64,000 nucleotides of DNA, taken from contig JAQFVV010000158.1 of assembly GCA_028023455.1 (NCBI GenBank), positions 2,676,661 to 2,740,660 on the forward strand, written 5' to 3'. Numbering within the stretch: the first letter of the stretch is position 1; each line of letters starts with the position of its first letter. The translations under genes and the position numbers were made by a program. The notes under the pieces were generated by a model, which saw nothing but the letters and a program-made list of their open reading frames with translations, was not told the origin of the DNA and ran no database searches. Below, piece by piece: positions 52,611 to 63,702 of the stretch. The DNA comes from Epiperipatus broadwayi. Its lineage: Eukaryota; Onychophora; Udeonychophora; Euonychophora; Peripatidae.

Positions 52611-52678
52611 GATGATAGTCTGGACCAACTGATGATTGCTGGTTTAGCATGAAATACGTATATTGGTGATTATTTATC
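52611..52678 (+). ncRNA. Type I hammerhead ribozyme, copy 4
   Basis: Plus strand, 68 nt. Intact core with a perfect palindromic stem III. It faces copy 2 across the array and is nearly identical to it. If an RNA crossed copies 3 and 4, they are one unit (475 nt) apart. Confidence 0.85.
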
Positions 52679-52830
52679 TTTTCAGCATATATGTGTTTAG
52701 GTGTATCAGTGTTATTAGACAGAGTGGAGAGAGGTGGGTGGTGTGAAAGTCTGTGCTCATATACCCTATATTACATATATATAGCCACAGGTATATAACA
52801 AGCCTGTGTTTCAGTTATTAAAATATTTAT

Positions 52831-54641
52831 GTTTATTTTGATACGTGCGGGTAAGTATAAATATTTATTTTTCTTAATAAAAGTAGGAGGGAAAAAAAAC
52901 TAATTATTGATAATAGTATTTCAGAAAAGATTTGCTAAGTTAAAGATATAAATGTTTCGGCAGTCAGTATAATATTATTATTATGGTTTTAAAGGATTGA
53001 AGTATTATTTTGAATGGTTCGGGAAATTATTTTAGTTTTTTTTTAAAAGTAGTAGTAGCTTCGAGGGGGCATTTAAGATACCTTTTGATTGTCTATTATT
53101 GGGTGGTTGGAAACCGATTGAGCTAGCGGAGATTTCAGGTACCAAATTATGCTGATCAGATAGACATGCTAACGAAATTAGCTGGCGCCTAAGGGATTTT
53201 CTTTCTTCTTTTAAAAATAAAATAAAGTGTTTATTTGGTCGGTGTATATTTGGTAGTCGAGCGTTGGGTGTTATTGGTAGTTCGCTACTGATGATAGTTG
53301 ACACTTTACCTGAAAACCAACCACTTTCTGGAAGGGAAGTTTAGGAGAACAATGTATAATAAAATACTAATTGATTTTTTTTTTGTCGATAGTTGTTGTT
53401 GTTTCCCGTATCTAATTGGTAATTTTAGTTGAAGTTGAGAGGTGGTTGGTTCAATATATATAAATCTCACCAGATTGTCCTAATTATCAAGCTATAATCA
53501 CCCTATAACACTCAACACAGATTAAAATCTTATATTAATTTTTTTTTAAAAATGTGATACAAAAGAAAAATTGGAGAACTAAATTTGATATCATTTTTGA
53601 TATTTATTAAGCCAGAAATTTCTTCCAAAAATATTGATGTATGCTTCATGGACTGTATCAAAAATTTAGATTCTGATGATTAGAATAAATAGAAGGAAGT
53701 TTTTTTTAAGAAAGTGGATACACCAAAACATTTCATTGTTTGTAGAGTAATCTCGATATGGAATTAAAAGATGTAATTAAATCAGGCTAAAAGGAAATAA
53801 AATATTATATTGGAAGATTTAGAGTTGTTTATTATCACTCTATAGCTGAATATGTAATGAGGAAAGATAATTGTGGCTCCCGATTGGTGAAAGAAACATA
53901 AACGATCTTAAATTTGGTAAAGATGACACAGAGAAAATGCAGAAGACATCAAACCTCTTATTAAAAAAATTAAATAAGAATCTAAAAAGGGGATTATAAT
54001 GACAGAAGTGACAGCTGATTTCAAAATTGATAATGAAGACAAAGTAGTCATTGACAGTTTATGTGCCTCTGGATTACTTCCTGTAACAAAGAAGAAAGAA
54101 GTCAAAAAGAATAACAATGGTCAGAGAAATAATCAAAAGCCTTGAAAATATTTTTAAAGTTATAGACATATTTTTAAAAATAATCAAAATTATTTAAGAT
54201 ATTGCACTCAAAATACCTCTCAATGGATGAAAATTGGACAGTAAATAAAAAAATATAGAAAAGGTATGAATATTTTTGAACTGTGATGCTAGTGAAGACT
54301 TCTTATGAGCAAATGTATATTTGATCCAATTAGACACGAACTCTTGTTTGAATTACATTTGAACCGGCTGAAATTGTAATTATTTTTATTTTATCTTGAG
54401 ATAATCTAATTCATTAGAAAACTATATAATGTTTAGATAGGTTGATGGTAAAAGAAGGCACCAAGTAATGAGGTAATGAACTCCATTATTGTAATAATGA
54501 ACGTCTTTGAGTAGCATGAAAAACCAAATAGATGAAAGGTCATTCTGAAGAAATGTTGCAGTATAACCTTTCAGAAGCAATACTAATCTGATGATACTTA
54601 ATATAAATATAATAATTAAATAAACATAAATAAATTAAATG
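52831..54641. other. Non-coding DNA, slightly more complex than surroundings
   Basis: Frames at 53032-53304 (minus) and 53908-54117 (minus) and a plus-strand stretch near 54000-54140 lack recognisable domains. It may contain an eroded transposon, but I cannot name it. Confidence 0.35.
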
Positions 54642-54850
54642 TGATAATATGTTGGACTATTTCCATCATCTATCAGTAAATGTTGAATGTATAGAAAATT
54701 TTAAACTTTATTTAAAATTTTCAATGCGTTGTCTATTTGTGTGTTATTACTAACAAGTTGTTTGCATTTGAAAAGTTTAAATAAAGTTAAAAATTTTGTA
54801 TACATTCAACATTTACTAATAGATGATGGAAGTAATCCAACATATTATCA
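54642..54850. repeat. Foldback repeat with about 86-bp arms
   Basis: Left arm 54642-54727 starts 'tgataatatgttgga'. Right arm 54764-54850 is its reverse complement with a few mismatches, including the block 'cattcaacatttacta'. The spacer is about 36 bp. Confidence 0.7.
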
Positions 54851-56079
54851 TATCTAATATACCATCATCACAAACCTTTAGGCAAATAATATAAATTAAA
54901 GCTGTAATGTTTGGCTACTTTCAATCAATTCTAAAAATTTTAAAACTGCATAAAAAATAATTTCCATATAAAATTGTAAAATGAATCCAAAAAATTTCAA
55001 ACTGTATTTCAAGGTATACTTACTTAATTTTGAATTTTAACACGATCTTTTAAAAAAAAAAACTATAATAAAAATATAAAAAATTCCTATGACAATAATT
55101 TATGAGATAGTGATCATGTGATGTTTAGTGGTTTAACAATATTTTTTTGTTATATATCTTCCAATACTTGACAATCATAACAGTAAGACAATTCATTTTC
55201 TATACACCACTTTACATGAATATTCTTTACATAGGTAATGATCTATATTTCCTATATCAAAAGGAAATATACCAAGCTGCAAAATGTAATGTAGAAAACA
55301 TGATAATTATGGAAAAAATAAATGAGAGCATATATATGAAAAACTGTTAATCTTTTAAGTCAGACAAAGAAAAAAAAAGATGGACAACCTAGGTGAGAAA
55401 AAAAAGATATACTATGAATGTTATTAATGAATGAGTAAAATAGTTAACAATGAAGTAATACGTTCAATGATAAAATCTGATGATTCATTTGATCCTCCAA
55501 TTGAACAATTTGCACAGAAGACAAAAATCATTTAAATAGTAATCTACAGTTAGTATGAATAAAGAGAGATTATTGTAAGATTAAAACCTTCAACTTCAAT
55601 TAGCAAAAAATCAAATTCTGATTATGGGAAAATACTTTTATCTAATCCAATAAAAAATTAATTATTTATATGGGTAATGCCCAATTACTTTTTCTATATT
55701 CCAATATTAAAGATTGTAAAAGCAAATCATTATTATATTCTTATATGATCATAAGTTTCAAAAAATAGGATAGCAAATAAAATTATTACTATTACTTCCT
55801 CCCTGTGTCACCTTCATAATTTTTATTTTTTTTTTAAAAAAAAAAAAACAAGAATGTATGATTTGTGAAAAAAATAATAATATAAAATGAAAAATTCAAG
55901 AAATAGAACATTTGATAATTTAGAATGCAAACAACGTTTAAATAAATGACAATGGACTTTTTAGATGTTATCAAATCCTGAATTATTATCATTTAGATAA
56001 TCATGAGTAGGATGTTAATATATTGAAAATTATTTAAAAATTATGTACTCTGTTATAGTGCTTTTATATTACATATATT
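54851..56079. other. AT-rich intergenic DNA
   Basis: No recognised features. The frame at 55147-55350 is low complexity. Confidence 0.45.
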
Positions 56080-56417
56080 AATGGCAGAAATCAAATATAT
56101 ATATATAAAACATTGAAACTCTAATACTATTATACATAATATAAAAGATATTAACTAAAACAGAGTATATACTTTAATGCTAATTTTAAAATTCAGATTA
56201 CTTTCAACCTGTTAAAAACCATGAGTATGACATTAATGTGTTGAAACTATAATGGCAGAAATCAAATATATATAAAACATTGAAACTCTAATACTATTAT
56301 ACATAATATAAAAGATATTAACTAAAACAGATTATATACTTTAATGCTAATTTTAAAATTCAGATTACTTTCAACCTGTTAAAAACCATGAGTATGACAT
56401 TAATGTGTTGAAACTAT
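56080..56417. repeat. Near-perfect tandem duplication of 170 bp
   Basis: Unit 1 (56080-56250) and unit 2 (56251-56417) both begin 'aatggcagaaatcaaatata'. They differ mainly by a 4-base shortening of an AT run in unit 2 and one substitution ('cagagtatat' against 'cagattatat'), so the duplication is recent. Confidence 0.9.
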
Positions 56418-57755
56418 ATTAGGTTTCAAAAATTAATATTAAAATATATTGTCTGTTTTAGTTTCCTTATTTTTAAATATATATATATAACCAATGCTAT
56501 TGTGAATCATTTACATACAAAAGACAAGTCAATATATATTCATTTAAGGCACACAACAACAACAATAACAAAAAATGTATCTGTTGCAATATTTTATAAA
56601 CAAGCATTTCCAGATTCCATTATTATCATTCATTACTTTAATGATACAGTAATTGAGATTCTTAATTTACATCTGTTACAGAAATTTTTCTAATTTCCTC
56701 CATTATTATACTTTATTTTCTAAAGTTAACTGAAAAAATTCAGATGCCACAATACAAATGTTATATGTTCTCTGATAATGTTATTTTATATTGAACATAG
56801 TATGCAAAGAAATTTAAAAACCTATCCTTAGATTCTCATTAAAAAATATACTACAAATGTTTTCATCCAACTTAAGTGACATCTCAAGAATATTAAATGT
56901 AGATTATAATTTAAGCTATAACATAAATAGTATACCTATGGAAAAGTGGACACTTTAGATATTATTATGATTTATTTATTTTTTTAATTTTTCCTTGCAA
57001 AAAAAAGGTATGGAATATTGGAAGCAAGTTGAAAAACCTAACTGTATATAGCATTAATCATTATATAATGACTCAAAAGCTAAATAATTAACAAATATGG
57101 CATTTTAGATGTTACATATCATTCAGCTGTGTATATATATATTCTATTTAATTTTAACAATCATGTAAATAAATAACAGTCATTAAGTATGTAGTGTTGA
57201 GAATATACAGAAATCTTCATATGTAAATACTGTAAATTCTTTCACAAATCAGTCTGACTTTCTAAAAATTATTTTAATACATTTGCATAAATGCTCTTTC
57301 ATATTACTTTACTAATTACTCAGTTTTATCTAATATTAAAAGTAGATTTACATGAGAAAGCAAAATTTGCAAATTTAGTAAAATGACTTCTAGAAAATCT
57401 GGCTTATGAATACACATTATTTCCACAATAAAATCTAAATACATACCAACAGTAACAACAACAAAAAAAAACTATTAAAATTTTAAATAGAAAAACAATT
57501 CAATATGGAAAACATTATGTTCTCCATTAACCAAAAATCATAGTTATTACAAATTCAAGAGAAAATAGAGATAATGTTGTTGATATTGCTAAAAAATATT
57601 AGACATCTTTCAAACTCAAGAGAAAGATTTATCTGTATAACAGGTGTTTTGATCATTATATGTTTTTGAAGTTTATAAATTTTAAGTTTTTTACAGTATT
57701 TTTAATGAATTAAAAATATTTAAAAATTCCATTGAAAATATTAGTAATTCATGAC
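56418..57755. other. AT-rich intergenic DNA
   Basis: No recognised features. Confidence 0.45.
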
Positions 57756-57849
57756 TTAACTACTTCCGGTTTGTCGGCGACGATTGCGCTCGTTAATGTT
57801 CGTTTGTTGAAGTTCGTTTTTCTGTTTGAAATTACGGAAAAACTATAAG

Positions 57850-57922
57850 GACTACGCATGCGCCTATACCATAATTCTCTTCGTTGTTTTTTCCTCTTTT
57901 CGTAGGTAGTCGCCATTTTTCT
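57850..57922 (+). promoter_or_regulatory. NRF1- and YY1-type promoter motifs
   Basis: 'cgcatgcgcc' (57855-57864) matches the palindromic NRF1 core and 'gccattttt' (57912) matches the YY1 core GCCAT. Between them lies a pyrimidine-rich tract. This arrangement is common at TATA-less metazoan start sites. Such GC-rich motifs stand out against the AT-rich background. Function is inferred. Confidence 0.45.
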
Positions 57923-58043
57923 GTAAGTTAAAAAATAAAATTTTTATTAATTTTTTTGCGAATAAGGTCAATTTTTTTAAAATTTTTTTTCACAATTTGT
58001 TAGATTAACGGAAAGAAAAGTACGCAAAATAAATGAACGGGAC

Positions 58044-58371
58044 ATGATGGCCTCTGATACGGATTATTTTAGCGGTGATGAATTTGTCCCATCTAAGCCC
58101 TTTGACTCCGAGGATAGTGTTAGTTATAGTGATCTTGAAGAATATTTTTCGTCATCAGAAGAAGAAACTACTTTACCAGCCAAAAAGAAAAAAACTACGA
58201 GTGCTTTTCTGGATGATATCAATACACCAGGCCCGTCAACAAGTGTTCCCAACGATATCAATCGGCCAGGCCCTTCATCTTGTAACAGTAATCTGTGTCC
58301 GAACGTAACCTGCAAACTTGTGAATGTAGAGAATTTTACTAAAACTCCAGGTTTGAAGTTTTCTATAGTAG
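58044..58371 (+). CDS. Acidic N-terminal exon of an unrecognised, possibly transposase-derived protein
   Basis: Starts with Met-Met in 'gacATGATGGCC'. The first 110 residues are acidic and Ser-rich ('SDTDYFSGDEF', 'YSDLEEYFSSSEEE'), then comes a KKKK patch and two copies of a DINxPGPS motif. Acidic low-complexity starts of this type are usual in piggyBac transposases, but no catalytic domain is present. A donor G|GTAAGT lies at 58371-58372. The first good acceptor, a long T-tract ending at 58559, would join in frame to 11 codons and a stop (about 120 residues in all). Without splicing the frame runs to 58472. An upstream 5' UTR intron is plausible (donor GTAAGT at 57923, acceptor 'tttgttag' at 58003). 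Confidence 0.5.
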
Positions 58372-58559
58372 GTAAGTATTCAATTTTAGATTTTTTTTTA
58401 ATGTTATTTGATAAAAAACTTTTATCAACTATTATCAGAGAAACTAATAAATATGCCACTCAAGAAAAATGACTGACTGATTTTTTACTCTGTGATAGGT
58501 AGCACATATGAAAGGTAATGTTTTTATTATTGTTTTTTTTTTTTGTTGGTTTGTTTTAG

Positions 58560-58592
58560 CTACCAGCACAATGGATGAATGGTTGACACACT
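58560..58592 (+). CDS. Possible terminal coding exon of the same small gene
   Basis: After the T-rich tract and 'ttttag', the bases continue the split codon and encode TSTMDEWLTH followed by TGA. The reading is inferred from splice-site quality and frame only. The exon would continue into a 3' UTR of unknown end. Confidence 0.3.
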
Positions 58593-59802
58593 GATTCAAG
58601 ACTATTTACAATTTATTCCTCTCTAGCAAATTGATTGTATATAATGCAGTAATTTTTTTTATTCTGTTTTTACTAATTTTTGTTTTACTAACATGGTTTT
58701 CATTGTTTTTGTTTTACTAATTTAGTTTTTATTTGTTGTTTTATTAACTTGTTTTTTTACTAACTTCATTTTATACTTTATAGGCATATGACTGTCTGAT
58801 TGCCTTCCTTATTAGAATTTTGTTTCAGCTTCATTACTGATTACTTTTTCCAATTGGTAAACAAGATCTGGCATGATGAAATATTTTGCATATTTATATT
58901 AGCATATATGAACAGGTATGCTTCTCTGGAAGACGTATCTTGGAAGAGGTAGAATATAAACATTTTTTTATATAAATATCTGCCATAGAACCTTTTAGTA
59001 ATCATTGTCTGCCTCTTGAAATGAGAAATTTGTAAATTGTTTTCTGTATTGGCAATGATTATTCAGTATGATGATGATGATGTTATAAACAAGGTTGGTT
59101 TATCCAAAGTCTAAAATCAAAATAGTGCATCTTGTTTAATAGGCTTTTGAGTTTTCCCATAACCATTGGCAGAACTTTCATGATTCATACATATACACCA
59201 CTTTTATAATATACCTGTACTATGATGATGATGATGACATTTTATTTTTTTATTGTATTTATAATGGTAAGTAATAATTTTCCACTTCCTTCATTATTTT
59301 TATATTCTGTTAGAATTTTAATTTTTTTATTTTTTATCTTTTATTAGGGAGAACTCTTTTCTGCCAGGCGCCTTGACAATTTGCAACAGTTGGGGTAGAA
59401 GATAAAAATGAAGAACTCCTATAGGAACATTTTCGGACATTGTAAAGCTATGGATTATCTCAGGTAAGACTTATTATATATCTTTAGAAAGATTTTTTTG
59501 TGAGGAATACAAAGAAATTATCACTGAAGATGTAATTTGCATTTTAGTTAATGTTAATTTTCAAATTATGAACAAACAATAAAATAATAATTATTTCGGT
59601 TGTGAAAATTTCTTTTTTTCCTTATTTTTTATATAGTTATCACTATTTATTTTATGCTTATTGTTTTCCTTAGTTTTTCTAGTTTCTAGCAATGTAATTG
59701 TTTTTGCTCTAACATAATTCAAACTGAAGTTATTGTGAAAATTATGTATCAGGCCAGTATTTTAAAAAGTTCAATATGGCGGCTTGAAGCTGAAGTAGTT
59801 AA

Positions 59803-60247
59803 ACCATCAGTGTAAGCTTTATATATATATATGCTTTACAAAGCTGTGCAAATTAATGACATTTCAAAAAAATTGTGCAGCTTAAAAATGATCATAAATT
59901 TCACAATTTTAATGCTGTGACTATATGGTAATTACATAAATTTGCATTCAAAAGTTACTGAAGATGAAACTTATGCAAATTGGGAATGAACAAGAGGAGA
60001 AAACAATAATATATACATATTTTTTTTCTATGAAACCTGATTCTAACATCAAATGAAATACTCTCATTAAATGTACAATAAAAGATGGTGCTATAGCTAT
60101 TGAGATTTGTATAGAGAGAAACAAACAAAAAAGTTGTGCAAATTTAAAAGTCAAACTTTTTTCAAAACAATAACAGTTTTATTTCATATTTTAGCAAGCA
60201 AGACATTTCTAAAGATACATGATATTTTCTATTTCATTATTTTAAAG
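59803..60247. other. AT-rich spacer
   Basis: The minus-strand frame at 59948-60154 is a Phe/Ser-rich low-complexity frame without domain. Nothing else. Confidence 0.4.
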
Positions 60248-60409
60248 AATATTTACTGAGGCTATAACCTCGATAATATGAGTATAAAATGCGATAGTGG
60301 GGACCTCTACAGGTGTTTAACCACAAGCTTACGTGGTTAAACACCTGTAGAGGTCCCCACTATTGCATTTTATACGCATATTATCAAGGTTATAACCTCA
60401 GTAAATATT
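60248..60409. repeat. Foldback repeat with 77-bp arms
   Basis: Arms 60248-60324 and 60333-60409 are reverse complements with about five mismatches and an 8-bp spacer. Shared blocks include 'aatatttactgagg' and 'gtggggacctctacaggtgt'. The RNA would be a 162-nt hairpin. Likely a small foldback or MITE. Confidence 0.75.
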
Positions 60410-63400
60410 ACTTAGGTAATCAATGTGCGTTTAATAAATTTATTTTAAAGAACTAAAACTTGAATGTCAGTACAATCCATTAAAATAAGTACATTTTCTC
60501 TTAACAGAACACTTTATTGGACCAATTAACTATATCATACAAGTTATTGTTTTTACAGATCAAATTCACTAATCGACACCCAATTGAAGGCAGATTAAAG
60601 TAACTAGATATACAGTAAGTGTTTCTGAGCAATCACTAAAATCAATATATGTGATAATATTTTAAATAAGCTTATAAAATGCATTAATTTTAATAAGCAA
60701 TTCAACTAATATATTAAGAGTTATAAGCAGACATTAACCAAAAATCTATGCTAAATTTATAATAAATATGATTTCATCATATTAATAAACAAATCATCTA
60801 ATTTTTTTTTTTAGGAAGTAGAGATCACTGTTTTATTTTCTGCAATACTGGTCAAAATATGCAATCGGAATTATAAATTATATATAAAAACATTGAATGA
60901 TTTATTGCTTTGAAGTTAATAAGAAATTTGAGCGGTGGAAGTGACAAAGGTCGATTACAATCCATGAACCTCGAGTTCTGTATTGTACTATTCTACCATT
61001 ACTTCACACATTATCTATTGTGCATTCAATTACATATGTAAGCTATAAAATCAGTTCCAACTATTCAAACTGGGCCTCTCATACATTATATTGTTGGTTA
61101 AATAATCACATCAAGAATTGGACATCAGATCAACTATGCTGAAATAACAGACAAAGTATTACATATAAGTATCTTAAAATGATCTTTCTGTTTTCAAAGA
61201 ATGAAGATAATAACACACACCTATATATACATTTCAAGATAGATAATTATGGCATCTTAATTTTGTATCTACCACAATGATACTGAAACATTACCTGACT
61301 AACTAAATATGCATACATAAACTGTTTTCTCTATTTAAAATAAGAAGATATAACTAATTATCAAAACTCTATAATTAAGTGATAACAGTTGATCATCATC
61401 AGTGATATTACCATTGCTCACTATCTTTTTAACAAAATTTATTTTAGTTTCTCAGTATTTAGATTTAAATCACAAATTAATGAAGATAACATGTGCTTAA
61501 TTAAAAATAACAGAGATAAAAAATATTAAAATAAATAATCAGGTAAAAACTTTTTTGCTAGACAAGCAATCATTTTTAATTTCGTCACAAAAAAAAAAAA
61601 AAACGTGTGAATAAATTTCAATGGAAAATTTTTTTTTTTCGAAAATATTCTCTCAAACTTCATTAAATATATGTCAACTTTTCAAATCCCAGCCTTTTCC
61701 TGCACAGGTCTTCATCATAAAAATTGTTTCGATTCATTTCTAAACCAACGATTTCCACTGCTAATGAGTTGTAAAATATTTGATAGATCTATTAAAAATT
61801 GATAAGTATTGGAAAAATTAAATGCGTTATCAATTTAATATCATCTCAAGATTAGAGTGCAATTCCAGATAATTCAATAATTTATCTTTATTCAACTATA
61901 ATTTATCAAAGTGTTTTCTGCAACAATCTATGATTTTTCCACAGAAGACACTTACCCACAATTCTTTAAATAAATAGAAAGACTTCAAAGATCGCAGCAG
62001 ACAGAAAATGGGCTTTAATTATTCATAATCAGAGAAAAACTTTTTAAACATATATATTTTAAAACAAATTTAATATTCTGATGGAAATTTAATTTTATAC
62101 AATTAATTTTTAATTTTACAAAAATAATGCAAAAATGTACGTTAACATATATATACATATTAAAATCTGAGCAAATTCTTATCATTTATATATACGTTGA
62201 TTTATAAAGAAATTTATTCATGTAATGATTAACAAAATTTTTCCATACAGTTGAAGATTTCCAACTAAATTTAGAATTTCTTTCAGAAAACCAACTCAAA
62301 GCAATCCAGCGAGCCATCCACTTAGAAATCAATGAATAGACATAAGTCAGGTTTTGGAATCAGATTACAGACAAAATCAACATAAACAAATGTTTGACTT
62401 CAAAGTTTTCCTGTTGCCTTATAATATAGAATATTGATTAATCACAGGATAGAAAGTGGTTTAACACAAGTCTCTTTCATTATTTCACTATGCTCTTTCT
62501 CATCAAGCCTTTGCTTACTTTATTTAGAATGGAATATGGTCTAGTAGTCACGACACTGTTTATCTGTCTATCCTAATAGTGGTAATGGATTGTATAATTA
62601 TGCAGTCATGTTTCCATTTTTTAATTACATATGCATTAATTCAGACTTTAATCTTTTCACCAGTCTGTAGATAAAAATATATGAAAAAGCACCAATAGAA
62701 ACAGATTTAACAGAGTATGAATCCTTAATTGTGATCTTATATGAGATCGAGTAAAAAATGACTGTGTAGGCAGATCTTATTTAGAGATTCCCTTTCCACT
62801 ATGAAGAGAATGGACTAGAAAAGATAATCTAAAAATAGCATTTCTTGAAGTATGACTAGATACCATACCTGATTGACAGCTTGTTTGAACATAAGAATAG
62901 TTGTGATATTAGTAATGATAATAATGGCAAAGCTGGAGCTAATGATAGTAATAAAAATATTCCTTTTTTTTTTTGCTAAATATAGATATATAGAATGTAC
63001 AAAAATCTGAATAGATGATAGTAATTAGCAAATAAAAAATTGTCACCTTGTAAGATTGACTTGTAACTGCTCTCAGGAAAACTTGTCTTTCAAAACAAGA
63101 AAGTTTAATTGAATTGATAAATGACTAATATATATATATATATTTGGAAGAACAGATTAATTGAAAGAAGAGAACATGCTCTTGGACTCATTATAAGTCT
63201 ACTTAGAAATCTTCGAATCTTACAATTTCTAGATATATCAAATAATATTTGTCTAAATCACATGTTGTTAAATTGGAAATAATAATTGAAAGTTTGCAAA
63301 TCTTTCACATGCCCTAAGACAGCCAATTGAAGGCTAAAGATATTAAAAATGGTTTATTAAGTTCAATGGCATCTGATGTCCATTTTATCAGCAATAAATT

Positions 63401-63702
63401 ATGCTCTGATATTAATTCAGAACACTTAAGAGTCTGATTATTTAAAAATGAATGCAAGATAATAATAAAAAATGATTTTTGGAGATTTTTGAATGAATTG
63501 TTGTTATTAAATTCTTTGCAAACCCATAAATTGATTAAAAACAAATACTTTTTTCAGCAAGAAAGTTACTATAAATAAACTTGAATGCAGTTACACTCAA
63601 AATAACTACATCTAATGGATTATATTAATGAGAGGTGTCAGAAGATAAAAAGTCAATAGTATTTGAACATTTACAACTACAGATTATGAGATAAATCAGA
63701 GA
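60410..63702. other. AT-rich intergenic DNA
   Basis: No gene or named repeat was recognised. Contains AT and A-rich microsatellites (for example at 61587-61603 and 63127-63143). Confidence 0.5.

Larger units (their letters stand above)
51455..52817. mobile_element. Hammerhead-ribozyme repeat array (retrozyme / Penelope-type), tandem and inverted units
   Basis: Units of about 475 bp begin with 'taatatagggtatatgagca'. Unit 1 is 51455-51929. A second, truncated unit is 51930-52126. The array then inverts: a truncated inverted unit runs to 52298, a full inverted unit spans 52299-52773, and a 44-bp start of a further inverted unit reaches 52817. The identical 13-bp sequence 'ttaaaatatttat' sits at 51443-51455 and 52818-52830, which fits a target duplication around the whole array. 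Every unit has a hammerhead ribozyme motif. Small frames of 66 codons that recur in the units are by-products of the repeat. Tandem ribozyme units with LINE-length target duplications and inverted partners are known for metazoan retrozymes and Penelope-like elements (established knowledge); membership here is inferred. Confidence 0.8.
57760..59798 (+). mobile_element. TTAA-bounded element, piggyBac-like, non-autonomous
   Basis: TTAA lies at both ends (57756-57759 and 59799-59802). The sequence begins CTACTTC and ends with its inverted form GAAGTAG. Similarity beyond 7 bp is partial ('gtcggc' against 'gccgcc' inward). TTAA target duplication is the hallmark of piggyBac elements, although classical ends start with CCC. 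The 5' part is GC-richer than everything around it and holds a promoter-like region and a small gene. A full transposase with its DDD core is absent. The interior after 58600 is AT-rich with GAT repeats and no frame. Assignment is moderate. Confidence 0.5.

Noticed and set aside
53908-54117. Open frames at 53032-53304 and 53908-54117
   Set aside because: Composition follows the background, no domain or splice context, and stops on both sides.
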